Of a stretch of 64,000 nucleotides of DNA, positions 33,057 to 41,928 are shown in pieces. Source of the stretch: Paractinoplanes pyxinae. GTDB lineage: Bacteria > Actinomycetota > Actinomycetes > Mycobacteriales > Micromonosporaceae. The stretch covers positions 17,496-81,495 of the forward strand of contig NZ_JAPNTZ010000027.1 of the NCBI RefSeq assembly GCF_026626335.1, given 5' to 3'. Made by a program: the position numbers and the translations under genes. Each line of letters opens with the position of its first letter. The stretch's first letter is position 1. The notes under the pieces are model-generated. The model saw only the letters and a list, made by a program, of their open reading frames with translations. It was not told the origin of the DNA and searched no databases.

Positions 33057-34324
33057 CCAGCCCGGCGGTGACGCCCGGCGGTGGCCGGCGCACCGCCGCG
33101 GTGATCGCACTGGTCGCGCCGCTGCTGGCCGTGGCGGCCACGCTCGAGACGACGGTCCGCCACTTCGGCACGTTCCTGTCGTTCGTGTTCGCCGTCGTGG
33201 TGGTCACGGCGGCGACCTGGTACGCGGTGACCCGCCGCGGCGTGCTGCGCTGGGCGGCCGTGCTGGTCGCCGTGCTCGGCGCCCTGATGATGGTCACCCT
33301 GGGCCTGTCGCTGTTCCTGACCCAGGCGGCCATGCTCGTCGTGTTCGCGCTGGCCGGCCGCTACGCCCTGGGCCCGCACAGCGCGGCGATGATCACCGGC
33401 GGCCACCCCGCCCAACCGGTCCCCGCGGCCAGGCACGGCGTGCTGCTGATCAACCCGCGCTCGGGCGACGGCGCCGCCGCCCGAGCCGGCCTGGCCGACG
33501 CGGCCGCCGCCCGCGGCATCAAGGTGGTCACGCTGGGCCCCGGCGACGACCTGGCCGCCCTGGCCGAGGAGGCCGTGGAGCAGGGCGCGGACGTGCTGGG
33601 CATGGCCGGCGGCGACGGCTCGCAGGCACTGATCGCCGCCACCGCCGTGCGCCACGGCATCGCGTACGTGTGCGTGCCGGCCGGCACCCGCAACCACTTC
33701 GCGCTCGACCTGGGCCTCGACCGCACCGACGTGGCCGGCGCCTTGGACGCCTTCACCGACGGCGTGGAACGCCGGGTCGACCTGGGCACGGTCAACGGCC
33801 GGATCTTCGTCAACAACGCCTCGCTGGGCGTCTACGCCGAGGTGGTGCGCTCGAAGGGCTACCGCAAGGCCAAGATCCGAGCGTGGGGCCGCCTGCTACC
33901 CGACCTGCTAGGGCCGACCGCAACCCCCTCGAACCTGGAGTTCGACAGCCCCGAGGGCCCACCCATCAGCGCCGTCACCCTGGTGCTCGTCTCGAACAAC
34001 CCGTACGACCTGTCCCGGGTAGGAAGGGCCGGCGGCCGCCCTCGCCTCGACACGGGTCGGTTGGGCATCGTGGCCGCCCGAGGCGCCCGCCCGGTCGGTG
34101 AGTTCGTAGCCAAGAAGTTCGAGGTGCGTTCCACAGCCGAGGTGCCGGCCGGCCTCGACGGCGAGGCCCTGCTGCTGACGCCGCCGCTGGTCTTCCGGTC
34201 GCTGCCCGGGGCCTTGCGCGTACGGGTACCCCGAACGTCGGGGCCGGGGCGGCGGCCGGTCGCCCTCACTCGCCGCGACCTGAACGCCCTGATCAGGGTG
34301 GCGTCCGGCGTCCCAGCCGTCTGA
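33053..34324 (+). CDS. Membrane-linked diacylglycerol/sphingosine kinase-like protein
   Basis: A 423-residue protein. The first 110 residues hold about four helices (AAVIALVAPLLAVAATL, FLSFVFAVVVVTAATWYA, WAAVLVAVLGALMMVTL, AAMLVVFALAGRYAL). The rest is a DAGK/LCB5 catalytic domain: VLLINPRSGDG, the nucleotide loop GMAGGDGSQALIAATA, and YVCVPAGTRNHFALDLGLDR, followed by IFVNNASLGVYA. Such enzymes phosphorylate lipid alcohols at the membrane. GTG 33053 overlaps the PBP stop by 4 bases, so lipid and wall synthesis genes are co-translated here. Confidence 0.88.
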   Translation: MTSPAVTPGGGRRTAAVIALVAPLLAVAATLETTVRHFGTFLSFVFAVVVVTAATWYAVTRRGVLRWAAVLVAVLGALMMVTLGLSLFLTQAAMLVVFALAGRYALGPHSAAMITGGHPAQPVPAARHGVLLINPRSGDGAAARAGLADAAAARGIKVVTLGPGDDLAALAEEAVEQGADVLGMAGGDGSQALIAATAVRHGIAYVCVPAGTRNHFALDLGLDRTDVAGALDAFTDGVERRVDLGTVNGRIFVNNASLGVYAEVVRSKGYRKAKIRAWGRLLPDLLGPTATPSNLEFDSPEGPPISAVTLVLVSNNPYDLSRVGRAGGRPRLDTGRLGIVAARGARPVGEFVAKKFEVRSTAEVPAGLDGEALLLTPPLVFRSLPGALRVRVPRTSGPGRRPVALTRRDLNALIRVASGVPAV

Positions 34325-34394
34325 CCCGCCGGCCCCGCGTCACGCATGCCACCTGTCTGAGCCGCGGGTGCTGCTCGGTGATGGGGGCCGGGCT

Positions 34395-35162
34395 TCAGGT
34401 GTGCCAGCCGTCTGGGGTGCGGTACCAGTCGGTGGTGTGCGTCTCGCGGAACGCGCCGTCGTGCCAGGCGCGTACGGTCAGGCGCAGGCGGTCGCCGTCG
34501 TGGTCGAGCACTGTGTAGGACTGGCTCTCGCCCGCGCGTACGCGCCAGGAGCAGGCCGTCCCGCTCATGAGCCCGACCATCCTGCCCAGCCGGGCCTGCG
34601 CCGCCACGTGGTCGTGCCCGCACACGATGACGTCGACCCCCGCCTCGGCCGAGGCGCGCAGCGCCGGCCCGGCGCCGTGCACCAGAGCCTCGTTAGGCCG
34701 CTGCGCCGACCGGAACACCGGATGGTGCAGCATCAAGACCTTGAGGTCGGCCTGTTCAGCCATGGCCTCTCCGATGCGGGCCAGCTGTTCACCATCGATC
34801 CGGCCGCCCTTCCACAGGTACGGCCGGGCCGAGCTCAGCCCCAGCAGGAGCAGCCCACCGTCCCGGACCAGCGGCTCCGGATCACTGTCGACCAGCCGCC
34901 GGTAAGCGTCGAGCGGCCCGAACGCCCGGGCCGGCCGATCGAGCGGCAGGTCGTGGTTGCCCGGCACGCACGTCCATGGAGTGCCCGTCGCGTTCAGCAG
35001 GTCGACCGCCGCCCGGAACTGCTCGTCCCGCGCACGCATGGTCAGATCGCCGCTCACCAACAGCCGGTCGGCCCGCTGAGCGGCCAGATCCGCCCGCAAC
35101 CCCGCCACCACCTCGGGCTCCTCGGCCCCGAAGTGCAGGTCGGTGACGTGGGCCAGGCGCAT
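34395..35162 (-). CDS. Calcineurin-like metallophosphoesterase (CpdA/Icc-like)
   Basis: A 255-residue two-metal phosphoesterase. All five motif blocks are visible: HVTDLHFG (DxH), LLVSGDLTMRA (GDxx), VPGNHDLPLD (GNHD), LMLHHPVF and VIVCGHDHVAAQ (GHxH). The size and order match the CpdA/Icc subfamily that hydrolyses cyclic nucleotides or related phosphodiesters; the true substrate is unknown. No signal peptide. Its promoter side faces the repeat zone. Confidence 0.9.
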   Translation of the reverse strand: MRLAHVTDLHFGAEEPEVVAGLRADLAAQRADRLLVSGDLTMRARDEQFRAAVDLLNATGTPWTCVPGNHDLPLDRPARAFGPLDAYRRLVDSDPEPLVRDGGLLLLGLSSARPYLWKGGRIDGEQLARIGEAMAEQADLKVLMLHHPVFRSAQRPNEALVHGAGPALRASAEAGVDVIVCGHDHVAAQARLGRMVGLMSGTACSWRVRAGESQSYTVLDHDGDRLRLTVRAWHDGAFRETHTTDWYRTPDGWHT

Positions 35163-35926
35163 GCACCGAGCTTAGATCTTCCCCACGGCCACCCGACGCA
35201 CACCGATCAGCCAGCCGGCCGAGTGCAACCGACCGGTTGTGTCCATTCATTGCAGGCTGTTGCTCGCTTGGCCGGTGTCGAGAGGCGGATGTGCATGCCT
35301 GGTGCGTGCCCAACGCGCGGTTTGGCTCCATGTCGCAGGCCGGTTGTGTTCGTTTGTTGCACGCTGTTGCACGTTTGACCGGAGACGGCAGAAGCTGTAC
35401 GTCGTCCCCGAAGCCCAAGGAACCGGCGCCGGCAGCGCGTCGAAGTGTCTACTTGATGCGCGCCAGTACGCGCTCGGTCGGATGTCGCAGGCCGGTTGTG
35501 CTCGTTTGTTGCACGCTGTTGTGCGGTTGGTCGAGTCAGGAGGCAGATGGCCCGCTCATGCTGGCCGCCGACCACGCGAGTCGAGTTGTGGGGCGGATGC
35601 CGATCCGGTCGACCCCTGCTTGATGCGCTCCTCGTCAGCGGTTGGCCGTATGTGTCACAGGGCGGTTGTGTTCGTCTATTGCGCGCTGTTGCTCGCTTGG
35701 CCGATGGCAAGCAACGGATGTGTCAGTTCGAAGCGTGCTCAGTGCACGGTTGACTGGATGTCGCAGGACGGATGTGTTCGTTTGTTGCGCGCTGTTGCGC
35801 GTTTGGGCGGTGGCGGGATGCGGAAGTGTCGGTTTGTTGCGCGCTTGGCGAGCGGTCGGCGGGGATCGCGGGGGACAGGCTGATCCCGCTAAGCTGCGCG
35901 GTATGTCCACATCGGAGGGCAGTGCG
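35163..35926. repeat. Interspersed-repeat zone, five to six copies of a roughly 50-bp motif
   Basis: No gene is seen in these 764 bases. Copies begin near 35229, 35329, 35481, 35650, 35758 and 35819 (the last partial), each with GCAGGCCGGTTGTG-like sequence followed by TTCGTTTGTTGCACGCTGTTG-like sequence (given in two parts). They are separated by 60-170 bases of unrelated DNA. A 15-base core, TGTGCTCGTTTGTTG, is identical to one at 12091-12105. Short open frames on both strands are shadows of the repeat. Confidence 0.85.
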
Positions 35927-36700
35927 ATGGACGAGCTTGACACCGGCGTCCCGCATTCGGCCCGGCTTTGGAACTACTGGCTGGGTGGCAAAGACAACTT
36001 CGCTGCTGATCGGGTGGTGGCGGACCAGATTTTGGCCATGGTGCCTGAGATGGTGGCGTCGGCTCGGGCCGACCGGGCCTATCTTGGGCGGGTCGTGCTA
36101 TACCTGGCCGGTGAGGCGGGGGTTCGGCAGTTCCTTGATGTCGGCACCGGGATCCCCACAGCTGACAACACGCACGAGGTGGCGCAAAGCGTCGCGCCGA
36201 GCAGCCGGATTGTCTACGTCGACAACGACCCGCTCGTACACGCCCACGCCCGCGCGTTGTTGGCCAGCCACCCGGACGGCAGCACCGATTATCTTGAAGC
36301 CGACCTGCGCGACCCTGCTCAGATCATTGAGGGTGCTCGCCGAACGCTCGACTTCGATCAGCCGATAGCGCTCACCCTGCTCGGGATCCTCAACTTCATC
36401 CCGGACGACGGCCAAGCGGCCGAACTGGTCGCCCGCCTGGCCGCCGAGTTGCCGCCGGGCAGCTACGTCGCCATCTCGCATCCCACCAACGAGATCAACG
36501 GCGAGACGATGGAATCGGCCCTGCGCCTGTGGAACGAAGGCCCGTCGGCCAAGATGGTGCTGCGGAGCGCCGACCAGGTACGCGCCCTGTTCGGCGAGCT
36601 CGAACTGATCCCGCCCGGCGTGGTCACGTGTTCGCAGTGGCACCCCACCGAGGACGCCGAGCCCGTGCCCCACTTCGGCGGCGTCGCCCGTAAGGCCTGA
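35927..36700 (+). CDS. DUF574-family SAM-dependent methyltransferase
   Basis: A 257-residue protein of the large actinomycete DUF574 methyltransferase family. The start pattern TGVPHSARLWNYWLGGKDNFAADR is diagnostic. The SAM site is QFLDVGTGIPTADNTH, followed by VYVDNDPLVHAHARALL and the late strand LTLLGILNFIPDD. Substrates of this family are unknown; streptomycetes keep many paralogues. ATG 35927 is preferred over ATG 35903 because GGAGGG at 35914-35919 sits 7 bases before it. The last 26 bases including the stop codon are duplicated downstream. Confidence 0.9.
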   Translation: MDELDTGVPHSARLWNYWLGGKDNFAADRVVADQILAMVPEMVASARADRAYLGRVVLYLAGEAGVRQFLDVGTGIPTADNTHEVAQSVAPSSRIVYVDNDPLVHAHARALLASHPDGSTDYLEADLRDPAQIIEGARRTLDFDQPIALTLLGILNFIPDDGQAAELVARLAAELPPGSYVAISHPTNEINGETMESALRLWNEGPSAKMVLRSADQVRALFGELELIPPGVVTCSQWHPTEDAEPVPHFGGVARKA

Positions 36701-36728
36701 CCGGCGGCGTCGCCCGCAAAGCTTGACC
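36677..36728. repeat. 26-bp tandem duplication across the stop codon
   Basis: Unit one (36677-36702) covers the last codons, the stop of the DUF574 gene and two further bases. Unit two (36703-36728) repeats it with three changes, and a third partial copy follows. The duplicate encodes the same GGVARKA-stop ending. Confidence 0.75.
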
Positions 36729-36739
36729 AGCGGCGTCGG

Positions 36740-37318
36740 TCAGGGCTTGCGGATCAGGTAGCGCAGGTGGGTGACGCCTACCCCGTTGACCACGTCGACC
36801 GGGCCCTCCAGCGCCAGCGGCGCGCCGTCGAACTGGCCGACGAACGGGGTGCCGGCGCCGAGCAGGACGGGCACCAGGTCGACGTGGAACTCGTCGAGCA
36901 GTCCGGCCTCCAGAGCCTGGCGAGCCATTTGGCCGCCGTTCACGCCGACGTCGCGTGGGCCCGCGATCTTCTGCGCGGTGGCGATCGCTTCCTTGATGCC
37001 GTCGGTGATGAAGATGAAGTTCTCGTCGGCCTGCGGACGGTCCTTGGGCGGGTTATGGGTCAGGACGACCGTCGTCACATCCATCGGGTGGCGGCCGCCC
37101 CAGGCGTTGGTCAGGTCGTACAGGTGACGGCCGACTACCAGCGCGCCGGTACGTTCCTGCAGGCGCCGCAGATGGTCGGCGCTCACGTCCGAGGTGGTCT
37201 TCTGCTTTCCCGGTACGCCCTCCCCGTACCACTGGAAAAGCAGGTCGAAGCCGGTGTCGCCCGGCCCGGCGATGAAGCCGTCGAGTGACATCGTCGCGCC
37301 CGTGCACACCCTGCCCAT
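36740..37318 (-). CDS. DHFR/RibD C-terminal-domain family reductase
   Basis: A 192-residue stand-alone RibD-C/dihydrofolate-reductase-like protein. GRVCTGATMSLDGFIAGPGD is the typical start; GALVVGRHLYDLTNAWGG and GVNGGQMARQALEAGLLDEFHVDLVPVLLGAG (in two conserved halves) place the NADPH-binding face. Such proteins are common and functionally undefined. ATG 37318 is supported by AGAGGAG seven bases before it; a longer frame upstream lacks a site. A second member of the superfamily is at 58673-59254. Confidence 0.85.
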   Translation of the reverse strand: MGRVCTGATMSLDGFIAGPGDTGFDLLFQWYGEGVPGKQKTTSDVSADHLRRLQERTGALVVGRHLYDLTNAWGGRHPMDVTTVVLTHNPPKDRPQADENFIFITDGIKEAIATAQKIAGPRDVGVNGGQMARQALEAGLLDEFHVDLVPVLLGAGTPFVGQFDGAPLALEGPVDVVNGVGVTHLRYLIRKP

Positions 37319-37389
37319 GATAGTGCTCCTCTGGTCGATCCGGCGGTGACTCCCCTTGGTCGGAGCGGCCACCGCCGTCTCGACATGGG

Positions 37390-38523
37390 TCAGCTGTAAT
37401 TCAACGAGAAACTGTTCGTAGTGAAGTTCGACTGACCCGCCGTGCCGGTGATCTCGAAGCCGAACTGCAGCTCACCGACGGTGACGTTGCCCCACCAGTT
37501 GTTGGTGCGCAGCCAGTTCATGATGGCGAGCAGGTCGATCGTGCCCGAGCTGGTGTTCGTCCGGATGAACGAGAAGACCGCGTTTGCGCCGTTCGAACCG
37601 CGGTAGACGTTCCACGTGTGCCCGCCCACCGACAAATTGCGTACGTTCGGCACGGCGCCGTTCGCGTCGTAGCTCTCGGCGATCGGACCCACTGCGCCAT
37701 GCTGATTGGTCCAGATCATCACCTCGTACGCGTGATTGTTGGCCCAGATGTCGTAGGTGGTCGCATAGTCGCCGTCGGCCGGCACCGAGACGTTGAACGA
37801 GCTGGTCACCGACGACAGTGAGCTGAGCGTGCGGTTGAGCGTCTTGCCGGTGTTCGGGTACGACTTCACGCCGCTGGTGCGCGGGTGGTTGGCCACCACG
37901 CCCCAGTTCGTGCCGCTGCGGGCCCAGATCGTCTGCGAGCCGGCGCCGCCGCCCCAGATGTTGTTGTAAAGCGTGTAGCCGTTGTTCGTCCACGACGCCC
38001 ACTGGCCGGAGTCGACCCAGGCCGCGTCGGACGGCACGCCGGTGCCCGGGTTCGGCGGGTTGGTCGTCGGCGGTGTGGTGGGCGGGGTGGTCGGGGGCGT
38101 GGTCGGCGGGTTGGTGGTGGAGCCGGTGCAGGCGGTGCCGTTGAGCGTGAACGCCGTCGGGACGCTGTTGGCGCCGGTCGCCGAGCCGTTGAAGCCGAAC
38201 GAGACGGTCCCGTTGGTGCTCACCGAGCCGTTGTAGCCGGCGTTGCGGGCGGTGACGGCCGACCCGCTCTGGCTGACGGTGGCGTTCCAGGCCTGGGTGA
38301 CTGTCTGTCCGTTGGCGTACGACCACACCAGCGTCCACGAGGAGAGCGGATCCCCGAGGTTGGTGATGGTGACGTTGGCGCCGAAGCCGCCCGGCCACGT
38401 GCTGCTGACCGCGTAGGCCACGCGGCATCCGGCCGCCGCCGACGCAGGCAGGGCGGTGAGGACGGCCGCCCCTCCCGCGACGACCGCCGCGACCGTGGAC
38501 AGCGCAAGAACTCGTCTGCGCAT
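37390..38523 (-). CDS. Secreted GH12 endoglucanase-like enzyme with CBM2
   Basis: A 377-residue exported glycosidase. Signal peptide MRRRVLALSTVAAVVAGG continues to PASAAA. Next is a family 2 cellulose-binding module (CRVAYAVSSTWPGGFGANVTI, cut here to its WPGGF core), a Thr-Pro linker and a GH12 domain. The nucleophile is the glutamate in YEVMIWTN and the acid/base the one in FGFEITG. GH12 enzymes cut beta-1,4-glucan or xyloglucan. ATG 38523 has AGAGGGG upstream. A perfect 16-bp palindrome lies 27 bases before the start and is probably the operator of a LacI-type sugar regulator. Confidence 0.9.
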   Translation of the reverse strand: MRRRVLALSTVAAVVAGGAAVLTALPASAAAGCRVAYAVSSTWPGGFGANVTITNLGDPLSSWTLVWSYANGQTVTQAWNATVSQSGSAVTARNAGYNGSVSTNGTVSFGFNGSATGANSVPTAFTLNGTACTGSTTNPPTTPPTTPPTTPPTTNPPNPGTGVPSDAAWVDSGQWASWTNNGYTLYNNIWGGGAGSQTIWARSGTNWGVVANHPRTSGVKSYPNTGKTLNRTLSSLSSVTSSFNVSVPADGDYATTYDIWANNHAYEVMIWTNQHGAVGPIAESYDANGAVPNVRNLSVGGHTWNVYRGSNGANAVFSFIRTNTSSGTIDLLAIMNWLRTNNWWGNVTVGELQFGFEITGTAGQSNFTTNSFSLNYS

Positions 38524-38549
38524 GGTGTCCCCTCTGTTCCGGACGCTCA

Positions 38550-38565
38550 GTCGAAGCGCTTCGAC
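38550..38565. promoter_or_regulatory. Perfect 16-bp palindrome upstream of the GH12 gene
   Basis: GTCGAAGCGCTTCGAC is an exact palindrome centred on GCGC, the pattern bound by LacI-family regulators such as CebR and CelR before actinobacterial cellulase genes. Confidence 0.6.
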
Positions 38566-38766
38566 GGTGGCATCAAGCGTCGACAAGCGTCAATGTGTGT
38601 GTGCCGCGATGCTAGAACTCGGCGCGGATGGCGGCAACCGGCCCGGCGGCGAGGCATCGCCGACAACCGAGTCGGCGTGTTGCTACTGCCGCGTAATCGT
38701 GCGCGGGTCTCCGTGAAGTTTCGCGAACCTGCATCGCATGGACTCGAACATCTTGACGATCATCGT

Positions 38767-38780
38767 TGTTATCGTTAACA
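38767..38780. promoter_or_regulatory. Near-perfect 14-bp palindrome upstream of the GH43 gene
   Basis: TGTTATCGTTAACA has one mismatch from full symmetry and resembles the GTTAnCGnTAAC-type LacI-family operators found before actinomycete arabinofuranosidase genes. It lies 43 bases before the start codon. Confidence 0.5.
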
Positions 38781-38822
38781 CTACGGTGACCCGGTGCTCC
38801 TCGTGGATGGAGTGACTTTGCT

Positions 38823-40292
38823 GTGAACTTCGATCACCTGCACCGCTTCGGGATCCGCCTTCGCCGGTCGCCTGGGCGGGCGCTGAAGCTTCTGCTCGTG
38901 GCAGTTGTGGTGATCCTGCTGGCGCCGGCACTGGCCGTGGCGGCACCGCCCGTCTCGTACAGCAATCCGATCGCCAACCAGCGGGCGGACGCGCACATCT
39001 GGAAGCACACCGACGGCTACTACTACATGACCGCGACGGTGCCCGAATATGACCGCATCGTGCTGCGGCGGGCGACAACCGTGCAGGGGTTGTCCGGTGC
39101 GAGCGAAACGGTCATCTGGCGCAAGCACGCGAGCGGCGAGATGAGCGCCAACATCTGGGCGCCGGAGATCCACTTCATCGACGGCAAGTGGTACGTCTAC
39201 TTCACGGCCGGGCGCGCCGACGATCGCTTCCGCATCCGGATGTACGTACTGGAAAGCAGTTCGGCCAACCCGCTGACCGGAACCTGGACCGAACGCGGGC
39301 GGATCGTCACGGCCTGGGACACGTTCTCGCTCGACGAGACGACATTCGTGCACAACGGTGTCCGTTACTTGGCGTGGGCGCAGCAAGAACCCGGCATAAC
39401 GACAAACTCGAACATCTATCTTGCACGAATGAGCAATCCCTGGACGATTACGGGCGCACCTGTTCGTTTGGCCGTCCCGACGCTGTCCTGGGAGACCCGG
39501 GGGTACGCGGTCAATGAAGGGCCGGCCGTGATCGTGCGCAACGGTCGCGTGTTCATGACGTATTCGGCCAGCGCCACCGACGCCAACTACTGCCTGGGGC
39601 TGCTCACCGCGCCGGCCACCGCCAACTTGCTCAGCGCCTCGTCGTGGACCAAGAGCGCCAATCCGGTCTTCGTCAGCAACGCGGCCACCGGCCAGTACGG
39701 TCCGGGCCACAACTCATTCACTGTCGCCGAGGACGGCCAGAGCGACCTGCTCGTCTATCACGACCGCAACTACCGCGACATCAGCGGCGACCCGCTCAAC
39801 GACCCGAACCGCCGCACCCGGGTGCAAAAGTTCTATTGGAACGCCGACGGCACCCCGAACTTCGGCATTCCGATCCCCGACGGCGCCCACCCCGTACGGC
39901 TGCGGTCGCACAACTTCCCGGACCGCTACATCCGCCACTGGGAATTCCGCGCCCGCCTCGACCCGAACGTGACCGCGCTGGCCGACTCTCAGTTCCGGAT
40001 TGTTCCCGGGCTGGCCGGTGGGGGTTCGGTGTCTCTCGAGTCGACCAACTACCCCGGCTACTACCTGCGCCACCGCAACAACGAGGCGTGGGTCGACCGC
40101 TCCGACGGCACGGCCCTGTTCAACTCCGACGCGAGCTTCCAGCGCCGGGCCGGCCTGGCCGACGCCGCCGGGGTCTCGTTCGAGTCGGTGAACTTCCCGG
40201 GTCGCTACCTGCGCCACGTCAACTACCTGCTCCGCCTCGAAACAGCCCCCGACGCCCTGAGCCGCAGCGACGCCACGTTCCACCTGGAATAA
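38823..40292 (+). CDS. Secreted GH43 exo-alpha-L-arabinofuranosidase with arabinose-binding domain
   Basis: A 489-residue exported enzyme. The signal peptide core is LKLLLVAVVVILLAPALAVA. The five-bladed GH43 domain follows: RADAHIWKHTDGYYYMTA carries the catalytic base aspartate and NEGPAVIVRNG the acid glutamate. The C-terminal 140 residues form an AbfB/CBM42-like beta-trefoil with three related subdomains (SHNFPDRYIRHW, STNYPGYYLRHR, SVNFPGRYLRHV). This is the architecture of the streptomycete exo-1,5-alpha-L-arabinofuranosidase. GTG 38823 start. It diverges from the GH12 gene, so the pair attacks plant hemicellulose. Confidence 0.92.
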   Translation: MNFDHLHRFGIRLRRSPGRALKLLLVAVVVILLAPALAVAAPPVSYSNPIANQRADAHIWKHTDGYYYMTATVPEYDRIVLRRATTVQGLSGASETVIWRKHASGEMSANIWAPEIHFIDGKWYVYFTAGRADDRFRIRMYVLESSSANPLTGTWTERGRIVTAWDTFSLDETTFVHNGVRYLAWAQQEPGITTNSNIYLARMSNPWTITGAPVRLAVPTLSWETRGYAVNEGPAVIVRNGRVFMTYSASATDANYCLGLLTAPATANLLSASSWTKSANPVFVSNAATGQYGPGHNSFTVAEDGQSDLLVYHDRNYRDISGDPLNDPNRRTRVQKFYWNADGTPNFGIPIPDGAHPVRLRSHNFPDRYIRHWEFRARLDPNVTALADSQFRIVPGLAGGGSVSLESTNYPGYYLRHRNNEAWVDRSDGTALFNSDASFQRRAGLADAAGVSFESVNFPGRYLRHVNYLLRLETAPDALSRSDATFHLE

Positions 40293-41156
40293 GGCCGTCG
40301 GGTCAGCTTGGACCGTTGGAGTTGGTGGCGGCGTCTCATGCCGGCCGGGATGAGCAGCGGCTCGGTCCCGGGTCGGCTGCGACCCCCCAGGGCTGGTGGC
40401 GGCGTCTCACGCCGGCCGGGATGAGCGGTGGCTTGACCTCGGGTCAGCTAGGACCGCTCGGGGTCGGTGGTGTTGTCTGATGCCGGCTGGGATGGGTGGT
40501 GGCTCGGTCTCGGGTCGGCTGCGACCGCCCGGGGTCGGTGGCATTGTCTGATGCCGGCTGGGATGGGCGGTGGCTTCGCCTGGGGTCGGCTGCGACCGCC
40601 CAGGTTTGGCGGCGTTGTCTGACTCCGGCTGGGATGGGCGGTGGCTCGGTCTCGGGTCGGCTTCGACCGCCCGGGGTTGGTGGCGTTGTCTGATGCCCGC
40701 CGGAATGTGGGGGAGGGGGAAAGGCGGGGTGCCTTGGCGTCAGTGTCGGTCCGGCGCGCTTGGTTGGGGCCCGGCGATGTTCGGCTTTGGGGCTAGGGGC
40801 GGCGGGCAGGTAGCGAAGTCAGCGCTGGTCGAGGGCGGTGCGATAGTCGACCTGGATGAGGGTGGCGGCTTGGCTTCGGAACCGCGAGGACGCCTGGCCC
40901 TGGCTGCTCGATCGGCGGCGAGCAGGAGGTCACTCGCCATGGCAGCGGTGCCAGGATCCGCCTGGAGTGAGGGTGTCGACTCGCGCCGGACCTGGCTGGA
41001 TCGTGGCGACACGATGGGCGGCGGAATCGCGCCCGGAAGTCGGTGCGGACGCGCGGGGCGGGCGGCGGCGGTTCGAGCTGCGGCTGCGGTTAGGCTTTCC
41101 TAACTGTCGAGCGGCGGGTCGTTGTGGGGGCCGGCTGCCGGGTGGACGGGGTGGGG
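40293..41156. other. Gene-free region
   Basis: The first half is the 71-bp tandem array described separately. From about 40716 to 41156 I find only overlapping short open frames without family resemblance or ribosome sites, and no hairpin strong enough to call. Confidence 0.5.
40302..40715. repeat. 71-bp tandem array, nearly six copies
   Basis: Units repeat every 71 bases (GGGATG landmarks at 40347, 40418, 40489, 40560 and 40631). Each has the order GGGATG, GGTGGCTCGG, TCGGCTGCGACCGC, GGTGGCGTTGTCTGATGCC. Copies differ by 5-15 percent. 71 is not a multiple of three, so the array cannot hold one reading frame. Confidence 0.9.
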
Positions 41157-41843
41157 ATGACGCAGCCGGAGTCGCTGGCGGAACTGCTGAACGGGCGGCG
41201 GGCCGCGATCGACGCGACGCTGCCCGCGGTGGGGTTCGTGGTCGGCTGGCTGGTGGCCGGGCAGTCGATCTGGGCCGGGGCCGGGGTGGCGGTCGTGTGT
41301 GCGGTCGCCGTGTCGGTGTGGCGGCTGCGGCGGGGGGAGAAGCCGCGGGCGGTGCTGATCGGGCTGCTCGGGGTGTGCGTGGCGGCGCTGATCGCGTTGC
41401 GGACCGGGCGGGCTGAGGACTTCTTTCTGCTGCAGCTGCTGAGCAACGCGGCCAGCGCGCTGGCGTGGGCGGTCAGCATTGTGATCCGGTGGCCGCTGCT
41501 GGGTCTGGTCGTCGGTGGGGTGCTGGGGCAGCGGACGCGGTGGCGGCGCGACCCGGCCCTGCTGCGGTCGTACGGGCTGGCCAGCTGGGTGTGGGTGCTG
41601 CAGTACGTCGTACGGCTGGCGGTCTTTCTGCCTTTGTACGCAGCGGGCCAGGTGGTGGCACTTGGCGTGGCGCGTGTGGCCCTGACCTGGCCTTTGGTCG
41701 CCGCGTGCCTGGCTGTGAGCTGGTGGGTCATCCGCCGCACGCTGCCCGAGGGGCACCCCGGCCTCCGCCACCCGCAGACAGCCGACCGGCCCGCTCAGGC
41801 CGCCGCCGAGCAACGTACCGAACTCACCCCGGACGGGCAGTGA
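41157..41843 (+). CDS. DUF3159 membrane protein
   Basis: A 228-residue protein with about six helices. LAELLNGRRAAIDATLPAVGFVVGWLVAG, VWRLRRGEKPRAVLIGLLGV and the LQLLSNAASALAWAVSI block are characteristic of the actinobacterial DUF3159 family, together with the RTRWRRDPALLRSYGLASW loop. In other actinobacteria it lies beside an OB-fold protein or trk-type genes, but not here. Role unknown. ATG 41157 follows GGGGTGGGG; GTG codons upstream are possible. Confidence 0.82.
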   Translation: MTQPESLAELLNGRRAAIDATLPAVGFVVGWLVAGQSIWAGAGVAVVCAVAVSVWRLRRGEKPRAVLIGLLGVCVAALIALRTGRAEDFFLLQLLSNAASALAWAVSIVIRWPLLGLVVGGVLGQRTRWRRDPALLRSYGLASWVWVLQYVVRLAVFLPLYAAGQVVALGVARVALTWPLVAACLAVSWWVIRRTLPEGHPGLRHPQTADRPAQAAAEQRTELTPDGQ

Positions 41844-41928
41844 CGCTGCCGGTGTGACGAACCGGATGATTGCCGCCGGGCAAGTAGGGGTACTCCATGG
41901 TCGTTGGCACGACGAAGTGGAGGCTGCC

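Noticed and set aside
30444..33110. An 888-codon minus-strand frame opposite the PASTA PBP
   Set aside because: Same antisense effect; the plus-strand protein has intact SxxK, SxN and KTG motifs.
40570..41103. Overlapping short open frames on both strands after the 71-bp array
   Set aside because: They begin inside the repeat, lack ribosome sites and show no recognisable family or membrane segment.
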